From contig DWUW01000289.1 of the NCBI GenBank assembly GCA_019120525.1, positions 1-19,699 of the forward strand: a stretch of DNA of 19,699 nucleotides. Direction: 5' to 3'. A program made the position numbers and the translations under genes. This DNA is from Candidatus Eisenbergiella stercorigallinarum. GTDB taxonomy: Bacteria > Bacillota > Clostridia > Lachnospirales > Lachnospiraceae. This document shows, piece by piece, positions 13,342 to 19,699 of the stretch (its first letter is position 1; each line of letters starts with the position of its first letter). The notes under the pieces are model-generated. The model searched no databases. It was not told where the DNA came from and was given only the letters and a program-made list of their open reading frames with translations.

Positions 13342-13371
13342 GACAGCCCGGCCTAACACGTCCAGGCTGTC
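13342..13371 (+). repeat. inverted repeat in the HPr-like gene leader
   Basis: gacagcc (13342-13348) and ggctgtc (13365-13371) form a 7-bp stem with a 16-nt loop, about 11 nt past the predicted start. It ends 25 nt before the ATG, leaving the AAGGAGGT binding site free. It may be an mRNA-stabilising 5' hairpin or an operator; the sequence does not decide. Confidence 0.5.
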
Positions 13372-13395
13372 AGTCAATTAAGGAGGTAAAACAAA

Positions 13396-13626
13396 ATGAA
13401 AACCGTTAAGATTTCTTTAAATTCTATCGATAAGGTTAAATCTTTCGTAAATGATATTACGAAGTTTGATTATGACTTCGATCTGGTATCCGGAAGATAC
13501 GTTATCGACGCCAAGTCCATCATGGGAATCTTCAGCCTTGATCTTTCCAAGCCGATCGACCTGAACATCCATGCAGAGGACAATGTGGATGAGGTTCTGG
13601 AGGTCCTGAAGCCTTACATGGTATAA
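13396..13626 (+). CDS. HPr-like protein without the phospho-histidine
   Basis: The 76-residue protein has the HPr fold pattern: an N-terminal strand (MKTVKISLN), a first helix (SIDKVKSFVNDITKF), the strand-turn SGRYVIDAKSIMGIFSLDL (32-50) and a final helix (DEVLEVLKPYM). The KSIMG block retains S41, equivalent to the HPr Ser46 that HPr kinase phosphorylates. The usual G-x-HARPA segment with His15 is missing, so it cannot pass phosphate along the sugar phosphotransferase chain. This resembles Crh of B. subtilis in principle: regulatory phosphoserine retained, catalytic histidine lost. AAGGAGGT 8 nt before the ATG, a good promoter, and AT-rich codons compared with its neighbours suggest high expression. 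It is the only plus-strand gene, with its own terminator. A role in carbon catabolite signalling is inferred. Confidence 0.88.
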   Translation: MKTVKISLNSIDKVKSFVNDITKFDYDFDLVSGRYVIDAKSIMGIFSLDLSKPIDLNIHAEDNVDEVLEVLKPYMV

Positions 13627-13666
13627 TCTCCCGGCTTCGCCGCAAAGCATCTGAATACCGAAACGG

Positions 13667-13710
13667 AAAAGGCAAGACCAACACTTAAAAACGGGGGGCT
13701 TGTCTTTTTG
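13667..13710 (+). terminator. terminator of the HPr-like gene
   Basis: aaaaggcaag (13667-13676) pairs with cttgtctttt (13699-13708), with one G-U pair, around a 22-nt loop. The 3' arm ends in a T tract (13705-13709). It lies 41 nt after the stop codon. Confidence 0.75.
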
Positions 13711-13729
13711 TTTCCCCAATGAGCCGTGC

Positions 13730-13806
13730 ATCAGAAAAGGAACAGAGCCTGCCTGGGAAACGGGCCGCAGGCCCGCTTACCAGGCAGGCTCTGCTCCTTT
13801 TCTGAT
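13730..13806 (-). repeat. 77-nt near-perfect palindrome between convergent genes
   Basis: The 27-nt arms 13730-13756 and 13780-13806 are complementary at 26 positions. The exception (13742/13794) is a G-U pair if transcribed from the minus strand and an A-C mismatch on the plus strand. Inside lie a 4 x 4 internal loop (GAAA/CTTA on the plus strand) and a second stem, cgggcc (13761-13766) and ggcccg (13770-13775), with a 3-nt loop. No T tract follows on either side, but each outer arm is T- or A-rich (CCTTTTCTGAT). It lies downstream of thiI and of the HPr-like terminator. A dispersed palindromic element or a transcription end signal for thiI are both possible. Confidence 0.85.
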
Positions 13807-13951
13807 ATGGGGCGAATGCCCCACAGCGAGCGGGCCAGCCCCGCGAGCGGCACGGCGGCCTCCCGCTTCTCCCCATCCTCCCGCCCCCCCCCATTCCCCA
13901 GCGGCCAGAAGGGCGAAGCCCGCGACGCCGCGTCCGAAAGGCCATATCTCC
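13807..13951. other. GC-rich non-coding stretch downstream of thiI
   Basis: The 145 bp contain a small hairpin, TGGGGC/GCCCCA at 13808-13823, a run of eight C near 13880-13890 and several CG-rich short repeats. No gene is supported. It may be part of the same inserted element as the palindrome at 13730-13806. Confidence 0.4.
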
Positions 13952-15139
13952 CTACGCCTCTACCACGATCAGCTCCTTCGTATCCAACGCCGTCTGCACC
14001 AGTTCATCGATCTTTTCTTCCAGATTCTTCTCATGCTTGCGGATCACATTCAGATTCGGCTTGGTCACAGGATGCTTCGCCACAAAGATAGTACAACAAT
14101 CCTCATAAGGCAAAATCGAAGTCTCATAGGTATCGATCTTCTCCGAAATATGGATGATCTCCTGCTTGTCCATCCCGATCAGCGGGCGGTACACCGGCAT
14201 GCTGCAGACCTCGTTGGTGGCCGCCAGCGACTGCATGGTCTGCGAAGCCACCTGGCCGATGCTCTCTCCGGTGATCAGCCCCAGGCACTCCGTATCCGCA
14301 GCGATCTTTTCCGCGATCCGCATCATATACCTGCGCATGATGATCGTCAGCTCCTCATGGGGGCATTTTTCATAGATATAAAGCTGAATATCCGTGAAAT
14401 TGACCACATGAAGCCAGATGGGGCCGCTGTACTTCGCCACTTTTTTTGCCAGGTCCACCACCTTCTGCTTCGCCCGGTCGCTGGTGTACGGGGGCGCATG
14501 AAAATACACCGCGTCGATCTTCACGCCGCGCTTGGCGATCATCCAGCCCGCCACCGGCGAATCGATGCCGCCCGACAGAAGGAGCATGCCCTTGCCGTTG
14601 GTCCCCACCGGCATGCCGCCGGGGCCGGGGATCTCAATGGAGTAGACATAGATCTTCTCCCGGATCTCGATGTTCAGCATCACCTCCGGATGATGCACAT
14701 CCACCCGCATTTCCGGATAAGCGTCCAGAAGAACTCCTCCGATCTCGCTGTTCACCGTCATGGACTCCATCGGATAATCCTTCCTCGCCCTTCTGGTGTT
14801 CACCTTGAAGGTGAGCTTCCGGTCCGGATAGGCCTCTCCCATATAGGCGACCACCTCTTCGCACAGCCGGTCAAAGCCCTCGTCCTTCAGCTCGATCATG
14901 GGACAGATCTGCGCGATCCCGAACACGGTCTTCAGGCCTTCCACCGTTTCTTCATAGTCATAGCTTTCGGAAAGGACTTCCACATATACCCTTCCTCTGG
15001 TGCGCCGGACGGCAAACTCGCCCTCACAGCGCTTCAGCGCATTGCGGATCTGGCGGACCAGGGCGTCCTCAAAAAGGTTGCGGTTCCTTCCCTTCACTCC
15101 GATCTCCGCATATTTAATCAAAAAAGATCTGTATTCCAT
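13952..15139 (-). CDS. thiI: tRNA uracil 4-sulfurtransferase ThiI
   Basis: The 395-residue protein makes 4-thiouridine at tRNA position 8 and may also supply sulfur for thiamine. It opens with MEYRSFLIKYAEIGVKGRNR, the family N-terminus, then a THUMP domain (to about 165) and the ATP-pyrophosphatase domain, with the PP-loop SGGIDSP at 189-195. There is no C-terminal rhodanese domain, so it is the short form; in B. subtilis this form receives sulfur from a dedicated desulfurase, NifZ. A cysteine desulfurase gene lies directly upstream here, as expected. Start choice: the ATG at 15139 has AAGGA 9 nt upstream and matches the family start. An in-frame ATG at 15205 has GGAGG only 4 nt upstream and would add 22 Arg/Lys-rich residues. 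The intergenic distance to the desulfurase is 144 nt. Confidence 0.93.
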   Translation of the reverse strand: MEYRSFLIKYAEIGVKGRNRNLFEDALVRQIRNALKRCEGEFAVRRTRGRVYVEVLSESYDYEETVEGLKTVFGIAQICPMIELKDEGFDRLCEEVVAYMGEAYPDRKLTFKVNTRRARKDYPMESMTVNSEIGGVLLDAYPEMRVDVHHPEVMLNIEIREKIYVYSIEIPGPGGMPVGTNGKGMLLLSGGIDSPVAGWMIAKRGVKIDAVYFHAPPYTSDRAKQKVVDLAKKVAKYSGPIWLHVVNFTDIQLYIYEKCPHEELTIIMRRYMMRIAEKIAADTECLGLITGESIGQVASQTMQSLAATNEVCSMPVYRPLIGMDKQEIIHISEKIDTYETSILPYEDCCTIFVAKHPVTKPNLNVIRKHEKNLEEKIDELVQTALDTKELIVVEA

Positions 15140-15283
15140 AAAACTTCGTCCTTTCCTTCCGACCGGCCTTTTTTCCCGGGCGGCTTCTTTCTCTCCGGCC
15201 GCCATTTCCCTCCGGCCGATCCTTCCCCGCAGACGGAAAAGGCAGGCGCCGCGGACGCCCCCTTCCCGCCCGGAGGAAACTTT

Positions 15284-16444
15284 TTATCGTCTCGTAAATT
15301 TGCGCAGCATGGGCACCAGCTCATACAGAGCGTTCAGCGCGTAGTCGATCTCCTCCTGCGTGGTGAACACGGACAGGCTGAAGCGCAGGGTGGACCCAAG
15401 AAGCTCCCGGTCCAGCCCGATGGCGCGCAGGGTGGCGCTTCCCGCCGTTTCCGGGCGGTTGGAGGAGCAGGCGCTCCCTGCCGACACGTAGATCTCCCTT
15501 TCCTCCAGCGCGTGCAGGAGCACCTCGCTTCGCACGCCCCGGAAGGAAACGCTGATCACATGGGGCGCGCTGTCCCTTCCCGTCAGGCCGTTGACCTGCA
15601 CATCGGGAAGCTGCAGGACGCCGTCGATAAAACGCTGCTTCAGGGCGTACAGCCTCTGCGTATCCGCATCCAGGCCGGAATAGATCTCTTCCGCCGCCTT
15701 TGCAAGCCCCGCGATCCCCGGCACATTTTCCGTTCCGGAGCGCAGTCCCCGCTGCTGGCCGCCGCCGAACATGATGGGATGGATCTTCACCCGACCGTTC
15801 ACGTACAGAAGCCCCGTTCCCTTCGGTCCGTGGATCTTGTGTCCGCTCAGAGAAAGCAGGTCGATTCCCATTTTTCTGGGAAGGATGCGGAATTTGCCGA
15901 AGCCCTGCACGGCGTCCACGTGGAACAGCGCGGAGGGATTCCTTCTGCGGATCAGAGCGCCCGCTTCCGCGATGGGCTGAAGAGAGCCGATCTCATTGTT
16001 GGTATGCATGATGGATACCAGGATCGTATCCGGCCGAAGCGCTTCCTCCAGATCTGAAAGCCGGATCCTTCCCCACTCATCCACGGGAAGATACGTCACC
16101 TCAAAGCCCTGCTCCTCCAGGTACTGCATGGTCTGCAGGATGGCGGGATGCTCGATGGCGGTCGTGATCAGATGTCTCCCCGCGCGGCAGTTTGCGAACG
16201 CGCAGCCGATCAGAGCCATATTATCCGATTCCGTGCCGCCCGAGGTGAAAAAAAGCTCCTTTCCGTCCACCTTCAGGATTCCGGAAAACACATCCTTTGC
16301 ATAGCGAAGGTACTGTTCAGCCTGCACTCCCTTCCGGTGCATGCTGGATGGATTGCCATAGTCCAGACACATCACGCGCGTCATGAGGTCTGCGACACTG
16401 TCAAAGCATCTTGTGGTGGCTGAATTATCCAGATAGCATTCCAT
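15284..16444 (-). CDS. cysteine desulfurase (NifZ-like, partner of ThiI)
   Basis: The 386-residue PLP enzyme removes sulfur from cysteine as an enzyme persulfide. It begins MECYLDNSATTRC; H99 (AIEHPA) would stack on PLP, D177 (HVDAVQ) contacts the PLP ring nitrogen, K203 in SLSGHKIHGPKG is the PLP lysine, and C326 in SAGSACSSN carries the persulfide, typical of the IscS-like class I group. The pairing with a rhodanese-less thiI mirrors nifZ-thiI of B. subtilis, so tRNA thiolation is the likely main job. No iscU-like scaffold gene is adjacent, arguing against a general iron-sulfur operon. The ATG at 16444 has only a weak GGGAA site. It lies 68 nt after rsmE, with a hairpin between. Confidence 0.92.
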   Translation of the reverse strand: MECYLDNSATTRCFDSVADLMTRVMCLDYGNPSSMHRKGVQAEQYLRYAKDVFSGILKVDGKELFFTSGGTESDNMALIGCAFANCRAGRHLITTAIEHPAILQTMQYLEEQGFEVTYLPVDEWGRIRLSDLEEALRPDTILVSIMHTNNEIGSLQPIAEAGALIRRRNPSALFHVDAVQGFGKFRILPRKMGIDLLSLSGHKIHGPKGTGLLYVNGRVKIHPIMFGGGQQRGLRSGTENVPGIAGLAKAAEEIYSGLDADTQRLYALKQRFIDGVLQLPDVQVNGLTGRDSAPHVISVSFRGVRSEVLLHALEEREIYVSAGSACSSNRPETAGSATLRAIGLDRELLGSTLRFSLSVFTTQEEIDYALNALYELVPMLRKFTRR

Positions 16445-16467
16445 GATTTTCCCAACTTTCTGTTTCG

Positions 16468-16502
16468 TTTCAAGTTAAAAGGCCGGACTCCCGCAGGAAT
16501 CC
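16468..16502 (-). terminator. hairpin between rsmE and the desulfurase gene
   Basis: On the minus strand GATTCC and GGAGTC pair around a short loop, extended by GGC/GCC with a bulge, and TTTT follows. It could partly end the prmA-rsmE transcript. No separate promoter for the desulfurase gene was recognised in the 68-nt gap, so readthrough seems needed. Confidence 0.45.
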
Positions 16503-16512
16503 GCCTGCTTTA

Positions 16513-17262
16513 TTATATGGCTCCGCCCTCCAGCCGGTACATCAGCCAGGCGAGCACGGTAAAGCCCGCCGTCTCCGTACGCAGGATCCGCTTTCCAAGC
16601 GTGACCGGCACAAATCCGGCTTCTTCCGCCAGCTCCACCTCGGAATCCTCAAAACCGCCCTCCGGGCCGATGAAGACGGCAATGCTCTGTCCGGCCTTCA
16701 CGCCGTCCACCAGCTGTCTGGTCCTCTCCCAGCCCTCCGCCAGTTCATAGGGAAACAGCTTCACATCCATGTCCGCCGCGAAGGAGACCGCTTCCTTCAT
16801 GCTCATGACAGGCATCACCTCCGGAATGATGCGGCGTTTGCTCTGCTTTGCCGCCGCCTCCGAGATCTGCTGCCACCGGGCCAGCTTATTCTTTTCCTTC
16901 TTCGCATCCAGCTTTACCACGCAGCGCTTTGCCGCGACGGGGATCACCGCATATGCGCCAAGCTCCACCGCCTTCTGGATCACCAGCTCCATTTTATCCG
17001 CCTTGGGAAGGCACTGAAAAAGATAGATCCGGGACGGCAGCTCCAGCCCCTCCTCCTTAATGAAGCGGAGGGTACAGACCACCTCATCCCCGTCGATGCT
17101 TTCGATCCCGCAGCGGTATTCTTTTCCGTCCACGCCGTTGCTGACGGAAATCTCCTCTCCGGGCTTCATGCGGAGCACGTTTTTCATGTGGTTCACATCG
17201 CTTCCCATGATGCGGATCGTTTTTCCCTGGATCTGCTCCGGTTGTACAAAAAACTGATACAT
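16513..17262 (-). CDS. rsmE: 16S rRNA (uracil-1498-N3)-methyltransferase
   Basis: The 249-residue protein is an RsmE-type SPOUT methyltransferase. It has an N-terminal PUA-like domain (about 1-70) and a knotted SAM domain. Diagnostic blocks are CLPKADKMELVIQKAVELG (about 84-102), EAAAKQSKRRIIPEV (134-148), FIGPEGGFEDSEVELAEEAGF (about 199-219) and LGKRILRTETA (223-233). RsmE methylates U1498 in the decoding centre of the 30S subunit. The ATG at 17262 follows AGGAGG at 4 nt. prmA is directly upstream (45 nt gap), the same pairing as yqeT-yqeU of B. subtilis. Confidence 0.95.
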   Translation of the reverse strand: MYQFFVQPEQIQGKTIRIMGSDVNHMKNVLRMKPGEEISVSNGVDGKEYRCGIESIDGDEVVCTLRFIKEEGLELPSRIYLFQCLPKADKMELVIQKAVELGAYAVIPVAAKRCVVKLDAKKEKNKLARWQQISEAAAKQSKRRIIPEVMPVMSMKEAVSFAADMDVKLFPYELAEGWERTRQLVDGVKAGQSIAVFIGPEGGFEDSEVELAEEAGFVPVTLGKRILRTETAGFTVLAWLMYRLEGGAI

Positions 17263-17307
17263 GCCGCCTCCTGATCAAAACAGCCGCTCATGCCCGTCCG
17301 GCAGACC

Positions 17308-18300
17308 TCAGGCGAGCGGTTTTCTTGCCGTAATGCCGACCCATTCTCCCTGATAATTCACATCCAAAAGCTCCAGCCCGGCCTTTTTCACCGCGTCCTT
17401 AACCGTCTCTTCCTTATCGTCAATAATGCCGGAAAGGATGTAGATTGCCCCGGGCTTCATCTGCGCGGTCACGACCGGCGTCAGGGCCGTCAGCACCTCC
17501 GCGAGGATATTTGCCGCTACGATATCATAGCAGCCGTATCCCACCCGGTCCTGGATCTCCTTTTCCGTGATCAGGTTTCCGATCATCATCTCAAACCGGG
17601 ACGGATCGATGCCGTTTGCCTGCAGATTATCCTGCACCGCATCCACCGCGCAGGGATCCAGATCCGTTCCCACCACCCGCTTCGCGCCAAACATGAGGGC
17701 AAGGATCCCGAGAATACCGCTTCCCGTTCCCACATCCAGCATGACCGTATCGGGCGTCACATATTTTTTCAGCTGACGGATGCACAGCTGGGTGGTCTCG
17801 TGCATGCCCGTGCCGAAGGCGGTGCCGGGATCGATGTGCAGGATCATTTTATCCCGGTCCTCCTCCTTCACTTCCTCCCAGGAGGGAATGACCAGCAGAT
17901 CGTCGATATAAAACTGATGAAAATACTGCTTCCAGTTATTGATCCAGTCGATGTCCTCGGTCTCATCCACGCTGATGCTTCCTTCGCCGATGTCGCAGAA
18001 GGCACGAAGCCCGTCCAGCTCCGTCCTTACGGAATCCAGGACAGCCTCCTGCGTGGTTTCTTCTCCGTTCACCAGGAGCTTCCCATCCTCATTTTCCTCC
18101 AAAAAAAAGCTGAGCCAGGCGATGCCGTCGTCCGCCGGCCCTTCGGGCAGGATATCCACGAACATCTGCTCCTTCTCCGCCGCGGTAAGGGGGATCCTGT
18201 CTTCGATCTGCGCTCCCTCCAGGCCGATATCATACAGGGTGCTGATGATGATATCCTCCGCGTCCGTCACCGTTTTGATCCTGAATTTTTTCCATTTCAT
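17308..18300 (-). CDS. prmA: ribosomal protein L11 methyltransferase
   Basis: The 330-residue protein is PrmA, which trimethylates ribosomal protein L11. The N-terminal L11-recognition domain (about 1-125) is followed by DWINNWKQYFHQFYI, HIDPGTAFGTGMHETTQLC (about 155-173), the SAM-binding DVGTGSGILGI (189-199) and the N-x-L-x-x-x-L motif at ANILAEVL (263-270). The length is slightly above the 310 usual in Firmicutes, with an acidic insert near 65-85. The ATG at 18300 has AAAGGAG 12 nt upstream, a long spacing. It is the first gene after a clear promoter and leads into rsmE. Confidence 0.95.
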   Translation of the reverse strand: MKWKKFRIKTVTDAEDIIISTLYDIGLEGAQIEDRIPLTAAEKEQMFVDILPEGPADDGIAWLSFFLEENEDGKLLVNGEETTQEAVLDSVRTELDGLRAFCDIGEGSISVDETEDIDWINNWKQYFHQFYIDDLLVIPSWEEVKEEDRDKMILHIDPGTAFGTGMHETTQLCIRQLKKYVTPDTVMLDVGTGSGILGILALMFGAKRVVGTDLDPCAVDAVQDNLQANGIDPSRFEMMIGNLITEKEIQDRVGYGCYDIVAANILAEVLTALTPVVTAQMKPGAIYILSGIIDDKEETVKDAVKKAGLELLDVNYQGEWVGITARKPLA

Positions 18301-18424
18301 GGCCGCTGTCAGCTCCTTTGCCTTTTTCTATTCTATGACCCGCTTTTCTTCCTGCCGGAATTCCAGTCTCTTTTTTCTCCGTTTCCGCGCGCCAGGTCCC
18401 GTCCGCGCGCATGTCCGGTTTTTT

Positions 18425-18453
18425 ATTGTAGCATAAGGAACCGGATATCACAA
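18425..18453 (-). promoter_or_regulatory. promoter of prmA-rsmE (and probably the desulfurase and thiI genes)
   Basis: Minus-strand TTGTGA (18453-18448) and TACAAT (18430-18425) are 17 bp apart. The start near 18418 leaves a leader of about 118 nt to the prmA ATG; no clear regulatory structure was recognised in it. Confidence 0.7.
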
Positions 18454-18487
18454 GGCTTTCCGTTTCGTCGGAAAATTTGGTATCTCC

Positions 18488-18748
18488 TCACCTTTTCCTT
18501 TCTGCCAGTTCCTTTAATGGAAATTCCCAGTTGCATTTCCTGCAGCAGAAAAAATAACGGTATTTCCTGATCTCTGCGTCCGGTACAAAGATCGGATCCG
18601 CTTTTGAATTCAGTTCTGCGCCCGGTCGCATTTCAAAATCTTTCCGTTTCTCCAGACGGCCGCCGCAGACAGGGCAGATTTTCTTCCCAAACAAAAGATA
18701 CGCAGCCTCTCTGGGGGAAAATTCATAGCTGAATCCCTTATGTACCAT
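18488..18748 (-). CDS. small Cys-rich protein, putative zinc ribbon, function unknown
   Basis: I do not recognise this 86-residue protein. It contains two cysteine pairs: C25-P-V-C28 followed by GG (KKICPVCGGRLEKRK), and C69-R-K-C72 next to an extra C68 (YRYFFCCRKCNWEFP). The 40-residue separation fits a zinc ribbon with a long insert (about 38-62). There is no signal peptide or membrane segment. AAAGGAGG lies 5 nt before the ATG at 18748, so it is very likely translated. It starts 33 nt after the EcsC-family gene and probably shares its transcript; the prmA promoter lies just beyond its stop. Confidence 0.75.
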   Translation of the reverse strand: MVHKGFSYEFSPREAAYLLFGKKICPVCGGRLEKRKDFEMRPGAELNSKADPIFVPDAEIRKYRYFFCCRKCNWEFPLKELAERKR

Positions 18749-18781
18749 TTCCGCCTCCTTTATCCCAATCCCGGCATTCTC

Positions 18782-19576
18782 CTACTTCGCCTTCTGTCTT
18801 TCCATGCAAAATCTGCGGTGATATTTCAGTCTGGCGTATTCGCTGATGCGGTTCATATACACCGCGTCTCCTGCTCCGCCGATGACGCCCGCAATGGGAA
18901 TGCCCTGAAGGAACTTCATATACAGAAGCTCATCGGACAGGATGCCCGCGGTATGGCGGATTATCTCCTCCGGCTCCTCTTCCCGCGAAAAACTGCCGTG
19001 CTCCATGAAAAAATTGAGTTCTCCATTGACGCATTCAAGCCTTTCCCCATGGGTCATGGCGCCCTGGATCAGAAGCAGGATGAATCGCTTCTCCTCCTGC
19101 GTATCATAGGAAAATCCATAGTGCAGGGCTGCCTCATAGATGCTCCTCAGCATCATTCCTGTCAGAAGCGGGATATCGGGGATGCCGATGCCCAGAAGTC
19201 CCATCCCGATGCCGGCCGCTCCGGAAATCAGCGTATTGCCCGCGCCGCTCCCCGCCGCCCGTCTGGAAAATGCCTTCAGGGATTTTCTGTCGCCTCTGAC
19301 ATCAGCGGCATACTGCCGGATCAGGGTCTTTTTCTCCAGCTCCTCTTTCCGGTAAGTCTTCTCGATCACTCCCGTTCCTTTTTCAAAGATCAGGGAAAAA
19401 GCCTTCGCGAAAGCAGCTTCCAGAGTTCCCTGAAGCTTATCGGGAATCTTGTCCTGAAGCAGGCGGTTCAGAGGCAGCTCCCGACGCTCTCGGTTTTTCT
19501 CCAGGTACTTTTCTTCCTGCTTCTCTATCTTTTCCAGCTCAGCCTGAACCGGATCCTTCCCGAAAAACAGCTTCAT
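18782..19576 (-). CDS. EcsC-family protein
   Basis: The 264-residue protein resembles the EcsC family: an N-terminal Lys/Glu-rich helical region (EKIEKQEEKYLEKNRERRELP, about 15-35), a central LQGTLEAAFAKAFSLIFEKGTGVIEKTY helix, a glycine-rich hydrophobic stretch (GNTLISGAAGIGMGLLGIGIPDIPLLTGMMLRSIYEAALHYGF, about 113-155) and a second hydrophobic segment, FLQGIPIAGVIGGAGDAVYMNRISEYARLKYHRRF (about 222-256). EcsC of B. subtilis lies next to the EcsAB transporter, but its function is unknown; no transporter genes are visible here. The ATG at 19576 has AAGGA 6 nt upstream; in-frame ATGs at 19603 and 19657 lack good sites, and the latter falls in the upstream terminator region. Confidence 0.8.
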   Translation of the reverse strand: MKLFFGKDPVQAELEKIEKQEEKYLEKNRERRELPLNRLLQDKIPDKLQGTLEAAFAKAFSLIFEKGTGVIEKTYRKEELEKKTLIRQYAADVRGDRKSLKAFSRRAAGSGAGNTLISGAAGIGMGLLGIGIPDIPLLTGMMLRSIYEAALHYGFSYDTQEEKRFILLLIQGAMTHGERLECVNGELNFFMEHGSFSREEEPEEIIRHTAGILSDELLYMKFLQGIPIAGVIGGAGDAVYMNRISEYARLKYHRRFCMERQKAK

Positions 19577-19625
19577 TTTCTTTCCTTTCCCGTACGATTC
19601 CATGGCAGGAAATAAAATCCTCCAT

Positions 19626-19691
19626 CGAATAAATAAGGCCGGAACCGCACAGATCACCTGTCTCGATTCCGGCCGCCTGTATGGCCTTATT
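19626..19691 (-). terminator. terminator of a gene beyond the right edge
   Basis: On the minus strand GGCCGGAA (19674-19667) and TTCCGGCC (19644-19637) pair, with an ACAG/CTGT mini-stem in the loop, and TTATTTATT follows. A competing pairing exists between AATAAGGCC (19691-19683) and GGCCTTATT (19640-19632). It separates the EcsC-family gene from whatever lies to the right; no promoter for the EcsC gene was clearly seen. Confidence 0.7.
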
Positions 19692-19699
19692 TCCAGAAG

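Noticed and set aside
13700..16057. 785-codon plus-strand open frame
   Set aside because: It lies antisense to thiI and the desulfurase gene and runs through the palindrome. Its translation is low-complexity, rich in His, Arg and Pro, as expected from the reverse of GC-rich coding DNA.
17263..17325. Hairpin CCGCTC/GAGCGG spanning the prmA stop codon
   Set aside because: A 6-bp stem with a very long loop and only TTTT nearby is too weak to call, and rsmE lies 45 nt downstream with no promoter of its own.
1..19699. CRISPR arrays, insertion sequences, prophage or toxin-antitoxin modules
   Set aside because: No tandem repeat-spacer pattern, transposase, integrase or toxin-antitoxin gene pair was seen on either strand.

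Overview
The window looks like chromosome from a fairly GC-rich member of the Clostridia, most likely a Lachnospiraceae-type Firmicute. This rests on clostridial-type genes (type III glutamine synthetase, RNase J, YlbF family, IreB, an HPr-like protein, ThiI without rhodanese domain), AGGAGG-type ribosome binding sites, and sigma-A promoters with 17-bp spacers. The species call is an inference. Every gene is on the minus strand except one small plus-strand HPr-like gene. No phage, transposon, CRISPR array or defence island is visible.

Reading the minus strand from right to left. (1) The right edge carries a terminator of an off-window gene, then an EcsC-family gene and a small Cys-rich hypothetical gene. 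(2) A promoter at 18425-18453 starts prmA, rsmE, a nifZ-like cysteine desulfurase gene and thiI: ribosomal protein and rRNA methylation plus the sulfur donor and enzyme for tRNA 4-thiouridine. (3) A 325-bp gap between convergent genes holds the HPr-like gene's terminator, a large near-perfect palindrome and GC-rich sequence. (4) The HPr-like gene (plus strand) diverges from mtaB, the tRNA ms2t6A methylthiotransferase. (5) A promoter at 11728-11756 drives ireB, ruvX and a DUF1292 gene, the same order as yrzL-yrrK-yrzB in Bacillus subtilis. (6) RNase J, a YlbF-family gene, a very short MltG-like membrane protein, trmR and a U32 peptidase-like gene (TrhP type) are packed as one operon; the last two fit tRNA 5-methoxyuridine synthesis. 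(7) A monocistronic type III glutamine synthetase follows, with a structured leader that looks like a transcription attenuator. (8) A single tRNA-Gln(CUG) gene has its own promoter and terminator. (9) The left end is an operon of acyl-ACP thioesterase, CvfB-like S1 protein, CPBP membrane protease and a divergent WecG/TagA/CpsF protein cut by the window edge.

The main theme is RNA maintenance: tRNA and rRNA modification (mtaB, thiI with nifZ-like, trmR, trhP, rsmE), pre-16S processing (ruvX) and mRNA decay (rnjA, ylbF). Most of this is conserved core gene content. I found no clear new multi-gene system. The best candidates for something under-described are the glutamine synthetase leader, the 77-nt palindrome, the HPr-like protein without its phospho-histidine, the catalytic-domain-less MltG, and the WecG-like protein lacking its usual catalytic residues.
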